The position numbers and the translations under genes are program-made. Positions 27,526 through 35,369 of a stretch of 36,741 nt of DNA are shown in pieces. Each line of letters starts with the position of its first letter. Position 1 is the stretch's first letter. The stretch comes from JALZAA01 sp035316025 (GTDB lineage: Bacteria; Actinomycetota; Acidimicrobiia; IMCC26256; JACDBD01): NCBI GenBank assembly GCA_035316025.1, contig DATFXL010000065.1, positions 1-36,741 on the forward strand. Direction: 5' to 3'. The notes below the pieces were generated by a model. That model was not told the DNA's origin. It saw only the letters and a list, made by a program, of their open reading frames with translations, and did not search any database.

Positions 27526-27944
27526 GTCCGAGCCTCGAGGTACGACTGCAGCATGACGGCGGCGGCCGACGCGTCGATGGTGCGCCGGCGAGTACCCCGC
27601 GAGGCCCGGGCGGCGCGCATGCCACGCTCCGCGATCACCGTCGTGAAGCGTTCATCGTGGGTCTCCACCGTGATTTCTCCGGCTGCCTGTGCCCGCAACG
27701 AGTCGACTTCCCCGAGCACGGCCCTCGCGGCCGGGCCTTCATCGCCGGAGAGCGACAATGGGAGCCCGACCACGACCCGGGAGGCGTCAGCTTCGCGCGC
27801 GTGGGCCAGGATCGTCCGATGGTCCGCAGCCGGGTCACCGCTGCGCTCGAGCACGGCGTGGGGCCAAGCCACCCGCCCCTCCGGGTCCGACAGCGCCAAC
27901 CCGATGCGGCGCGAGCCGAGATCGACTCCGAGCACCCGGCCCAT
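27522..27944 (-). CDS. ruvX: RuvX/YqgF family RNase H-fold nuclease
   Basis: 140-residue YqgF protein, regarded as a Holliday-junction resolvase-like nuclease and, in E. coli, linked to 16S rRNA end processing. The RNase H start GVDLGSRRIGLALSD carries the first catalytic aspartate (D8). VVGLPLSLSGDEG and VETHDERFTT follow, and the final motif is IDASAAAVMLQSYLE. The ATG at 27944 lies 13 bases after alaS. The stop overlaps the mltG start as GTGA. Confidence 0.93.
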   Translation of the reverse strand: MGRVLGVDLGSRRIGLALSDPEGRVAWPHAVLERSGDPAADHRTILAHAREADASRVVVGLPLSLSGDEGPAARAVLGEVDSLRAQAAGEITVETHDERFTTVIAERGMRAARASRGTRRRTIDASAAAVMLQSYLEART

Positions 27945-27957
27945 GCAATCCGGCGCC

Positions 27958-30606
27958 TCAGCGCGGGCCGCCGGCGACCGCCTCTGTGGCCTGTTGCCGG
28001 ACGAGGGCGACCGCCTCGTCGACGGCGTCCACGTTCGGTCCGCCCCCCGAGACGACGTCAGCACTCTTGGCCGTTCCGCCGCCGAGCGCTTTGGCGGATT
28101 TGGCCGCGATCTCGGCGGCGGAGACCCCTCGGTCGACGTGATCCTTCGTGACGGCCACGGCAATACCGGCCTTCCTGCCGTCGGGGCCCACCCCGACGAG
28201 CGCGACGACGCCCGAGCCCAGGGCGTCTCGGGTGGCGAGCGCCAGCCGCCGGAGCTCGCCGGGATCGAGGCGGTCGCGACGCGCGACGACGACGCCGTTG
28301 CCGGCCTCTCGTGCGAGCGACGCGGCCTCGACCACCGCCTCATGGGCGCGGGCGGTCTCGGCCTCGTCCCGCAGCGCTTTCAGCTGCTGTTGGAGCTGCT
28401 CGATGCGGTCGGGCAGCTCGGCCGGCGACACCTTGAGCGTCTCGGCGGCGCGGCGAAGCTGCCGTTCCTCGTCGTGGATGCGATCGAGGGCGGCGTCGCC
28501 GGTAAGCGCCTCGATTCGGCGGAGGTTGGCCCCGATCGACTGCTCGCTCACGATCTTGATCGGGCCGATGAACCCGAGCGCGTGGACATGCGTACCGCCG
28601 CACAGCTCCACGGAGTGGTCGCCGGCTTCGAGCACGCGCACGAGGTCGCCGTACTTCTCGCCGAAGAAGGCGACGGCGCCGATCGCCTCGGCGTGATCGC
28701 GAGTCGTCTCGTAGTGGCGAACGGGCGCGTCGGTGATGATCTCCCGGTTCGCGAGCTCCTCGACCCGTTCGAGCTCGTCCGGTGTCAGCGCCTGGAAGTG
28801 GCTGAAGTCGAAGCGCAACCGGTCGGGCGCGACGAGGGATCCCGCCTGCTTCACGTGCGGGCCGAGCACCTCGCGCAGCGCCCAGTGAAGGATGTGCGTC
28901 GCCGTGTGGTTGCGGCGGATGCGATCGCGGCGGTCACCGTCGATCGCGGCGGTGACGCTGTCGCCTTCGGCCAGCTCGCCGCGCACGACCTCGGCGCGGT
29001 GCAGGACGAGCGCACCGGGAATGCCGTATTGCGTGTCGAGGACGCGGAGCTGCGTGCGACCGTCGCTCGTCGTCAGCGTGCCGGTGTCACCGATCTGGCC
29101 GCCGGCCTCGGCGTAGAACGGCGTGCGGTCGAGGACGAGGTCTACCTTCGCCCCCTCGCCCACCTGGGCCAGGCGCTCCCCGTCGGCGATGAGCGCGGTC
29201 ACCTTGGCGTCGGTTGTCTCGTACTCGTGGCGGCCGGTGAACTCGGTCTCGCCGAAGTCCTCGACGAGCTCCCGGTAGAGCTCCACCGGCGCCGTCTCCT
29301 TGCCACCCTCGGCCTTGAGCGCCTCGCGGGCACGGGTCCGCTGCTCCTCCATGCGAGCGCGGAACCCGTCGTAGTCGACGCGCCGGCCGCGCTCCTCGGC
29401 GATCTCGCGGGTCAGGTCGATAGGGAAGCCCAGCGTGTCGTGCAGGTAGAAGGCCCGCTCCCCCGAGACGTCGCCCTCTGCCAGCACGCCGTCGAGCAGA
29501 TCGAGGCCGCGCTCGAGTGTCTGGCGGAACCGCTCCTCTTCCCGCGTGACAACGTTCACGATCACGTCACGGTGCGCGACGAGCTCCGGATACGCCCCAC
29601 CCATCGTGGCGATGGTCGCGTCGACCATGGCCTCCGTGACAATGTTCTGCGCGCCGAGCCGGTAGGCGTATCGAACGGCGCGGCGGATGATCCGGCGCAG
29701 GACGTAGCCACGTTCCTCGTTCGACGGGACGACACCGTCGCTCACGAGGAACGTCATCGTGCGGGCGTGCTCGGCCAGAATGCGCAGCGCGAGGTCATCG
29801 TCGGCGTCGCCGCCGTATCGCGTGTCCGTGACTGCTTCCGCCGCCCGGATCAGTGGCTGGAACACGTCGATGTCGAAGATCGAGTCGACACCCTGCAGGA
29901 CCATGAGGTTCCGTTCGAGGCCGGCACCGGTGTCGACGCTGGGCTTCGGGAGCGGCGTGAGGGTGCCGTCGGCCAGCGCGTCGAACTGCATGAACACGAG
30001 GTTCCAGATCTCGATGTACCGGTCCTCGGAGCCGTGGGCCGGCCCGCCCCCCTCGCCGAACTCGTCGCCGAGGTCCCAGAAGATCTCCGACGACGGGCCG
30101 CAGGGGCCAGTCTCGGCCATGCGCCAGAAGTTGTCGTCGCTCATGCGCTGGATCCGCTCGGGCGGGAGGCCGACGACGTCGCGCCAGATCCGTTCGGCCT
30201 CGTCGTCCGTCTCGTGGACGGTGACCCACAACCGATCGAGGTCGAGCTGCAGCACGTCGCGGTAGAACTCCCACGCCCACGGGATGGCCTCGGCCTTGAA
30301 GTAGTCGCCGAAACTGAAGTTCCCGAGCATCTCGAAGAAGCTGAAGTGCCGGTTCGTCCGGCCGATGTCGTCTAGGTCGTTGTGCTTCCCTCCGGCGCGG
30401 ACGCACTTCTGGACCGACGTGGCCCGGGGGTACGGGGGCTTCTCGTCGCCGGTGAAGTACGGCTTGAACGGCACCATGCCCGCCACCGTGAAGAGCAGGG
30501 TCGGATCGTGCGGGATCAGGCTCGCCGACTCGACCCGCGTGTGGCCGCGCTCGACGAAGAAGTCGAGGAACGCGCGGCGCAGCTCGTCGGCGGTGTTCGG
30601 CGGCAC
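27958..30606 (-). CDS. alaS: Alanyl-tRNA synthetase
   Basis: 882-residue class II AlaRS. The catalytic core starts at FLDFFVERGHTRV, with motif 2 around TSVQKCVRAGGKHNDL and GRTNRHFSFFEMLGNFSFGD. The editing domain has its zinc site HTATH and CGGTH. The C-terminal C-Ala domain has the glycine-rich ALGGGTAKSADVVSGGG. The GTG at 30606 gives PPNTADELRRAFL, the normal start. The 30-base gap upstream is too short for a T-box or promoter. Confidence 0.97.
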   Translation of the reverse strand: MPPNTADELRRAFLDFFVERGHTRVESASLIPHDPTLLFTVAGMVPFKPYFTGDEKPPYPRATSVQKCVRAGGKHNDLDDIGRTNRHFSFFEMLGNFSFGDYFKAEAIPWAWEFYRDVLQLDLDRLWVTVHETDDEAERIWRDVVGLPPERIQRMSDDNFWRMAETGPCGPSSEIFWDLGDEFGEGGGPAHGSEDRYIEIWNLVFMQFDALADGTLTPLPKPSVDTGAGLERNLMVLQGVDSIFDIDVFQPLIRAAEAVTDTRYGGDADDDLALRILAEHARTMTFLVSDGVVPSNEERGYVLRRIIRRAVRYAYRLGAQNIVTEAMVDATIATMGGAYPELVAHRDVIVNVVTREEERFRQTLERGLDLLDGVLAEGDVSGERAFYLHDTLGFPIDLTREIAEERGRRVDYDGFRARMEEQRTRAREALKAEGGKETAPVELYRELVEDFGETEFTGRHEYETTDAKVTALIADGERLAQVGEGAKVDLVLDRTPFYAEAGGQIGDTGTLTTSDGRTQLRVLDTQYGIPGALVLHRAEVVRGELAEGDSVTAAIDGDRRDRIRRNHTATHILHWALREVLGPHVKQAGSLVAPDRLRFDFSHFQALTPDELERVEELANREIITDAPVRHYETTRDHAEAIGAVAFFGEKYGDLVRVLEAGDHSVELCGGTHVHALGFIGPIKIVSEQSIGANLRRIEALTGDAALDRIHDEERQLRRAAETLKVSPAELPDRIEQLQQQLKALRDEAETARAHEAVVEAASLAREAGNGVVVARRDRLDPGELRRLALATRDALGSGVVALVGVGPDGRKAGIAVAVTKDHVDRGVSAAEIAAKSAKALGGGTAKSADVVSGGGPNVDAVDEAVALVRQQATEAVAGGPR

Positions 30607-30636
30607 GCGCCCAGCGTACTGCCCGGGTCTTCGCTC

Positions 30637-30837
30637 TCAGCCGGCCCTTCGCGCCACGCGACGGGCCCGGATGAGCGCCGCCCGGTCGTCCAGCGACGCG
30701 TTGAAATCGCGCAGGCGGTCGGCGGCCGCGGGCGGGAGATGCCGCTCGACCGAGCGACGAAGCGTGCGGGTCGCACGCACCGTGACGCCGACACCCAATC
30801 CGAAGCCGAGGCTCAGCCAGAAGAGCCGCTTGATCAC
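30637..30837 (-). CDS. Small membrane-anchored protein between rarA and alaS
   Basis: 66-residue protein with one N-terminal membrane helix (LFWLSLGFGLGVGVTV, about residues 5-22) and a basic, helical cytoplasmic tail. The GTG at 30837 is one base after the rarA stop. Small proteins of similar design (DUF6167-like in Streptomyces) occupy the same place between rarA and alaS, so I take it as real. Its function is unknown and the family link is from memory of gene order. Confidence 0.7.
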   Translation of the reverse strand: MIKRLFWLSLGFGLGVGVTVRATRTLRRSVERHLPPAAADRLRDFNASLDDRAALIRARRVARRAG

Positions 30838-30838
30838 G

Positions 30839-32173
30839 TCACGTCTCCGCGTCGTCCTGCTGGCGCGACCGGCGCCGCTCGAGGATCTCGGCTAGCTCGG
30901 CTTCGCGGCCCTGGGCGCCGGGCCGGTAGTACACGCGGGCTTCGACCTCGGACGGCCGGTACTGCTGCGGGACCCATCCCGCCGGCGCGTCGTGCGGGTA
31001 CACGTACCCCTCCCCGTGGCCGAGCGTGCGGGCGCCAGGGTAACTGGCGTCTCGGAGGTGCTTGGGCACGGCACCGGCAGGAGTGTTACGGACATCGTCG
31101 ACGGCGGCGCCGATCCCGGCGATCACCGAGTTCGACTTCGGCGCCAGGGAGAGATGGATGACCGCTTGCGCGAGATTGAGACGCGCCTCGGGCATGCCGA
31201 CGAACTCGACGGCGCGAGCGGCGGCGTCGGCGACGAGCAGCGACTGCGGGTCGGCCATGCCGATGTCCTCCGACGCGAGGATGACGAGGCGCCGGGCAAC
31301 CAGGCGGGGATCCTCACCGGCCTCGAGCATGCGCGCCAGCCAGTACAGCCCGGCGTCGGGGTCCGATCCGCGGATGCTCTTGATGAAGGCCGACAGCACG
31401 TCGTAGTGCTCGTCGTCGCCGTAGCGGACGGCCCGCAGCGCCAGCGCCGCCTCGGCATCGGCGAGCGTCACTTCCTTGCGGCCGTCCTCGCCCGCGAGCG
31501 CACCCGCGACCTCGAGCGATGTGAGCGCGTGGCGGGCGTCGCCCTCCGACCGGTCGATCAGGTGATCGAGGGCATCGGCGTCGACGACGAGCCCGCCGGC
31601 GCCGAGGCCGCGCTCGGTGTCGGTGAGCGCGCGCTCGAGCAGCGTCCGGATGTCATCGGGCGAGAGCGGATCGAGCCGGAACAGGGTGGAGCGCGAGAGC
31701 AGCGGTCCGGTCAGCGAGAAGTACGGGTTCTCCGTCGTCGCGCCGATCAAGACGATCAGGCCTTCCTCGACGTGCGGGAGCAGCGCGTCCTGCTGGGTGC
31801 GGTTGAACCGGTGCACCTCGTCGAGGAAGAGGATCGTTCCCTGGCCGCGTTCACCGAGCCGATCTCGCGCCCGGTCGACGACCTCCCGTACGTCCTTCAC
31901 GCCCGCGCTCACCGCAGACAAGGGCTCGAACGCCTTCGCGGTCACGCCCGCGATGAGCCGGGCGATCGTGGTCTTCCCCGTTCCTGGTGGTCCCCAGAGC
32001 ACGACAGACGAAAGGCGGTCGCCCTCGATGAGCACCCGCAACGGACGCCCCGGTCCGAGCAGATGCTCCTGTCCGACGACCTCGTCGAGCGTGCGCGGCC
32101 GCAATCGCGCCGCCAACGGCGCCCGCTCGTGCAACCGGTCATCTCGCGCCGACGCGAAGAGATCATCGCTCAC
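30839..32173 (-). CDS. rarA: Replication-associated recombination protein A (RarA/MgsA)
   Basis: 444-residue AAA+ ATPase related to clamp-loader proteins, acting at stalled replication forks. Walker A GPPGTGKTT is at 61-69 and Walker B FLDEVH at 116-121. ATTENPYFSLTGPLLSR is the sensor 1 region. The C-terminal tetramerisation domain has AFIKSIRGSDPDAGLYWLAR and LAPKSNSV. The GTG at 32173 starts the gene after a 143-base gap from aspS. No convincing promoter is visible there, although TAGGCT lies just upstream. Confidence 0.95.
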   Translation of the reverse strand: MSDDLFASARDDRLHERAPLAARLRPRTLDEVVGQEHLLGPGRPLRVLIEGDRLSSVVLWGPPGTGKTTIARLIAGVTAKAFEPLSAVSAGVKDVREVVDRARDRLGERGQGTILFLDEVHRFNRTQQDALLPHVEEGLIVLIGATTENPYFSLTGPLLSRSTLFRLDPLSPDDIRTLLERALTDTERGLGAGGLVVDADALDHLIDRSEGDARHALTSLEVAGALAGEDGRKEVTLADAEAALALRAVRYGDDEHYDVLSAFIKSIRGSDPDAGLYWLARMLEAGEDPRLVARRLVILASEDIGMADPQSLLVADAAARAVEFVGMPEARLNLAQAVIHLSLAPKSNSVIAGIGAAVDDVRNTPAGAVPKHLRDASYPGARTLGHGEGYVYPHDAPAGWVPQQYRPSEVEARVYYRPGAQGREAELAEILERRRSRQQDDAET

Positions 32174-32210
32174 CTGCTCAGCCTACGGCCCGATAGGTCC
32201 GAAACCGCCG

Positions 32211-32330
32211 CTATGCATGGCCCTCGTGACCCAACGCAGCGAGCTTGGCGGCCACGATCTCGCCAACCTGGCGATCAGTGAACGCGGACGTGAAGTGGAG
32301 TCGATCCCAGACCTCGTCAGCGGCGCTTGC
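32211..32330 (-). pseudogene. Start-less protein-like remnant between aspS and rarA
   Basis: In the frame +1 to aspS, about 36 codons read EVWDRLHFTSAFTDRQVG, then EIVAAKLAALGHEGHA, and end at TAG (32213-32211). The composition looks like genuine protein and roughly three quarters of the third positions are G or C, but no ATG, GTG or TTG precedes it. It may be the tail of a lost gene or chance. This accounts for most of the gap from 32174 to 32316, and I see nothing else in that gap. Confidence 0.25.
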
Positions 32331-34062
32331 GGATCTCGAGGCCGAGCTCGCGGAGTTGGGCGGGATCGAGGGGGGTGGGGGCGCCGGTGAGGGGGTCGGC
32401 GCCGGACTGGGTCTTCGGGAACGCGATCACCTCGCGGATGTTCTCCTCGCCGGCAAGGACCGCGGCGAAGCGATCGATCCCGATCGCGAACCCTGCGTGG
32501 GGCGGCGCACCGTACCGGAACGCGTCGAGCAGAAAGCCGAATCGTGCCCGCGCGTGCTCGGGCGAGATGCCCAGGCGCGTGAACACCTGCTGTTGTACGT
32601 CGGCAGTGTGGATTCGGACGCTCCCGGAGCCGAGCTCCCAACCGTTGAGCACGAGGTCGTAGGACAGCGACCGCACCGTGAGGAGGTCCGCACCAGTTCC
32701 GTTCCTGAGCACGTCCAGGTCGTCGGGGTGGGGCATCGTGAACGGGTGATGGGCCGGGATCGGCCGTCCCTCGTCGTCGATGCCTTCGAACAGCGGAAAG
32801 TCGACGACCCAGACGAACTGCAGGCCGCCTTCGGTGACGGGCGGCTGCGCCCGGTCGAGGCGGAGCTGGCCGAGCACGGCGTCGACGAGGCGCCACTCGC
32901 CGGCGACGAGCAACAGGAGGTCGCCGGGCGCGGCGCCGAGCGCATCGACGACCCCGAGCTGCTCCCCCTCACTGAGGAACTTCCTCACCGGAGACTCGAT
33001 GCTCCCGTGCTCCTGCACCCGCATCCACACGAGCCCGGCGGCACCGAGCTTTTGCGCGCGCTCCATGAGCGCGTCGAGGCGCCCGCGCCCCGTCTCCCCC
33101 TCGCCGGGTACGCGGATGCCCTTGACGGCTTCGGCCTGGAACGCACGGAACTGCGTCGCCGCAAACACCTCGCTCACGTCGACGAGCTCCAGACCGAAGC
33201 GGACGTCGGGCTTGTCGACGCCGAAGCGGTCCATCGACTCCTGCCACGTCATTCGCCGGAACGCGGGTGCCCGGTCGCCGCGCACCGCCTCGACGGCGGC
33301 TTGCACCGCCTCCGTGACAACAGACCTCACGTCGTCGCCGTCGGCAAAGCTCATCTCCATGTCGTACTGCATGAACTCGAACTGGCGGTCGGCGCGCGGG
33401 TCCTCGTCGCGCAGGCACCGCGCGATCTGGAAGTACCGGTCGAAGCCGCCCACCATGAGCAGCTGCTTGAACAGTTGCGGGCTCTGCGGAAGCGCGTAGA
33501 ACGACCCGGGCTGCAGGCGCGACGGCACCACGAAGTCGCGTGCTCCCTCCGGCGTCGACTGGATGAGCATCGGCGTCTCGACCTCGACGAATTCCTGCTC
33601 GATCATCGAGCGCCGCATGGCGTCGTTCACCACTGCCCGCAATCGGAGGTTGCGCTGCATGCGCTCGCGCCGCAGGTCTAGGTAGCGGTACTTGAGACGG
33701 AGCGCCTCGTCGGCCTCGACCCGCTCGAGCGGGATCGGCGGCGGCTCGGCCGTGTTCAGCACCTCGAGGCGGCCGGCCCCGATCTCGATCTCCCCCGTCG
33801 CCAGCTCCGGGTTGACGGTTTCGTCGGGGCGGTGCCGGACGACGCCGTCAGCGCGGATCACGTACTCGGCGCGCAGCTGATGCGCGTCCGCGCCCCGCGT
33901 GTCGTCGGGATCGACGACCACCTGGACGATCCCCGTCGCGTCGCGTATGTCGAGGAACACGACGCCGCCGTGGTCGCGACGGCTCGCCACCCAGCCGCAC
34001 ACGCTGACCTTCTCGCCCGTGTCCTCGCGGCGCAGGTTCCCGCACCGGTGGGTGCGCATCAT
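32317..34062 (-). CDS. aspS: Aspartyl-tRNA synthetase (bacterial type)
   Basis: 581-residue class IIb AspRS. The N-terminal OB-fold anticodon domain is VCGWVASRRDHGGVVFLDIRD. Motif 2 is ARCLRDEDPRADRQFEF, and the bacterial GAD insertion domain lies between motifs 2 and 3. Motif 3 is GFAIGIDRFAAVLAGEENI. The double ATG at 34062 and 34059 makes the first form an ATGA overlap with hisS. Whether it also charges tRNA-Asn cannot be decided here. Confidence 0.96.
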   Translation of the reverse strand: MMRTHRCGNLRREDTGEKVSVCGWVASRRDHGGVVFLDIRDATGIVQVVVDPDDTRGADAHQLRAEYVIRADGVVRHRPDETVNPELATGEIEIGAGRLEVLNTAEPPPIPLERVEADEALRLKYRYLDLRRERMQRNLRLRAVVNDAMRRSMIEQEFVEVETPMLIQSTPEGARDFVVPSRLQPGSFYALPQSPQLFKQLLMVGGFDRYFQIARCLRDEDPRADRQFEFMQYDMEMSFADGDDVRSVVTEAVQAAVEAVRGDRAPAFRRMTWQESMDRFGVDKPDVRFGLELVDVSEVFAATQFRAFQAEAVKGIRVPGEGETGRGRLDALMERAQKLGAAGLVWMRVQEHGSIESPVRKFLSEGEQLGVVDALGAAPGDLLLLVAGEWRLVDAVLGQLRLDRAQPPVTEGGLQFVWVVDFPLFEGIDDEGRPIPAHHPFTMPHPDDLDVLRNGTGADLLTVRSLSYDLVLNGWELGSGSVRIHTADVQQQVFTRLGISPEHARARFGFLLDAFRYGAPPHAGFAIGIDRFAAVLAGEENIREVIAFPKTQSGADPLTGAPTPLDPAQLRELGLEIRKRR

Positions 34063-35330
34063 CGATCGAACTCGCAGTGCTCGCGGAGCCACGCCGCCAG
34101 CTGGTCCCGCGGGACTTCCTTCGCCTCCCGAGCCGGCGGCTTCCGAACCAGGACCTCACCCCGCCCGAACTGCTCGCGTGCGATGACAACGACGAACGCG
34201 GGTCGCGCGCGCTCCGCGGCCTTGCGCTGCGCGGAGGCGGAGCGGTTGCCATAGGACCGCTCGACGCGCAGGCCAACCTCCCGCAGCTCCTGGGTCAGCG
34301 TCAGCGCCTCACGCCCGCCGGCGAGCTCGTCGATGACGTACACATCCGGGTGAGGCTCGGCCCCGGCGAGGGCACCAAGCTCGTCGGCCGCGATGAGCAG
34401 GCGCTCGATCCCCATGCCGAAGCCGATGCTCGGTGTCGGCTGTCCACCCATCTCCTCGGTGAGGCTGTCGTACCGCCCGCCGCCGAGGATCGCGTTCTGC
34501 GCCGCATCGAGCGCGTCGCTGACGAACTCGAACGTCGTGCTCGTGTAGTAGTCGAAGCCGCGCACGAGTCTCGGAGAGAGTTCGTAGTGGATCTCGAGCT
34601 CGTCGAGCCCCCGTTGTACCTGCTCGAAGTGGACACGGGACGGGTCGCTCAGATGCTCCGTGAGCTGCGGCGCCCGCTCGATGACGTCTTGCCACGCGCG
34701 GTCCTTCGAGTCGAGGACGCGCAACGGGTTCGCCTCCGCGCGGGCACGGAACTCCTCCCCGAGCGCCTTGCCGTGCTCGAGCAGGTACCGGCGCAGCACG
34801 TCGGCGTATCGGGCGCGGCCGTCCTTGTCCCCCATCGAGTTCAACAGCAGCGTCGTCCGATCGAGCACGCCGAGGTCCCGCAGCAGCCCGTGCCCGAACG
34901 CGATCACCTCGACGTCGACGTCCGGGTCCTCCAGACCGAGTGCTTCGATCCCCAACTGCCAGTGCTGCCGGTACCGGCCTCGCTGGGCGCGTTCGTACCG
35001 AAACAGCGGCGCGAGATACCAGACCTTCCACGGCCCGTGCTTCTTGTGCTGGACGTACGCCCGCACGACGGGGGCCGTCCCCTCGGGCCGGAGGGCGAGG
35101 CGGCGGTCCCCCCGGTCGGTGAACTCGTACATCTCCTTCGTCAGGACGTCCGTGCCCTCGCCCAACCGGTTGAACACCTCGACGTGCTCGAAGACAGGGG
35201 TGATGACGAGCTCGTAGCAGAACCGGCGAGCGCGCTCGGCGAAAGCTTGGACGGTCTCGATCCACCGATACGACTCCGGCGGCAGAACGTCCTGGGTTCC
35301 GCGAGGAGTCTGCTGAGCGTCCTTCGGCAC
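34059..35330 (-). CDS. hisS: Histidyl-tRNA synthetase
   Basis: 423-residue class II HisRS. RPEGTAPVVRAYVQHK and FRYERAQRGRYRQHWQLG (motif 2) are followed by the histidine-binding LVRGFDYYTSTTFEF, with motif 3 SIGFGMGIERLL. The C-terminal anticodon-binding domain (PDVYVIDELAGG...) completes it. The GTG at 35330 gives PKDAQQTPRGTQDVLP, the normal N-terminus. The preceding 39-base gap holds a strong hairpin. Confidence 0.96.
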   Translation of the reverse strand: MPKDAQQTPRGTQDVLPPESYRWIETVQAFAERARRFCYELVITPVFEHVEVFNRLGEGTDVLTKEMYEFTDRGDRRLALRPEGTAPVVRAYVQHKKHGPWKVWYLAPLFRYERAQRGRYRQHWQLGIEALGLEDPDVDVEVIAFGHGLLRDLGVLDRTTLLLNSMGDKDGRARYADVLRRYLLEHGKALGEEFRARAEANPLRVLDSKDRAWQDVIERAPQLTEHLSDPSRVHFEQVQRGLDELEIHYELSPRLVRGFDYYTSTTFEFVSDALDAAQNAILGGGRYDSLTEEMGGQPTPSIGFGMGIERLLIAADELGALAGAEPHPDVYVIDELAGGREALTLTQELREVGLRVERSYGNRSASAQRKAAERARPAFVVVIAREQFGRGEVLVRKPPAREAKEVPRDQLAAWLREHCEFDR

Positions 35331-35342
35331 CGAGGCATCGTA

Positions 35343-35361
35343 CCGGCCGCCTCGCGGCCGG
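35343..35361 (-). terminator. Perfect 8-bp GC hairpin between rel and hisS
   Basis: CCGGCCGC and GCGGCCGG pair perfectly around a 3-base loop, 12 bases before the hisS GTG and 8 bases after the rel stop. No U-tract follows, so it may end or stabilise the rel mRNA, or modulate hisS translation, rather than act as a standard terminator. Confidence 0.4.
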
Positions 35362-35369
35362 CCCCGGCC

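Noticed and set aside
26215..30375. Very long plus-strand open frame (1386 codons) opposite mltG, ruvX and alaS
   Set aside because: It is antisense to three clear genes, has no recognisable domain, and follows from high GC and few stop codons on the opposite strand. The Val-rich repeats in it are only the complement of the MltG acidic repeat.
30607..30636. T-box or promoter before alaS
   Set aside because: The gap is only 30 bases and shows no stem structure, T-box sequence or -10/-35 pair.
32181..32216. 11-codon reading frame (MHSGGFGPIGP) before rarA
   Set aside because: It is tiny, with GAGGG only two bases from the ATG, and there is no evidence of a leader-peptide role.
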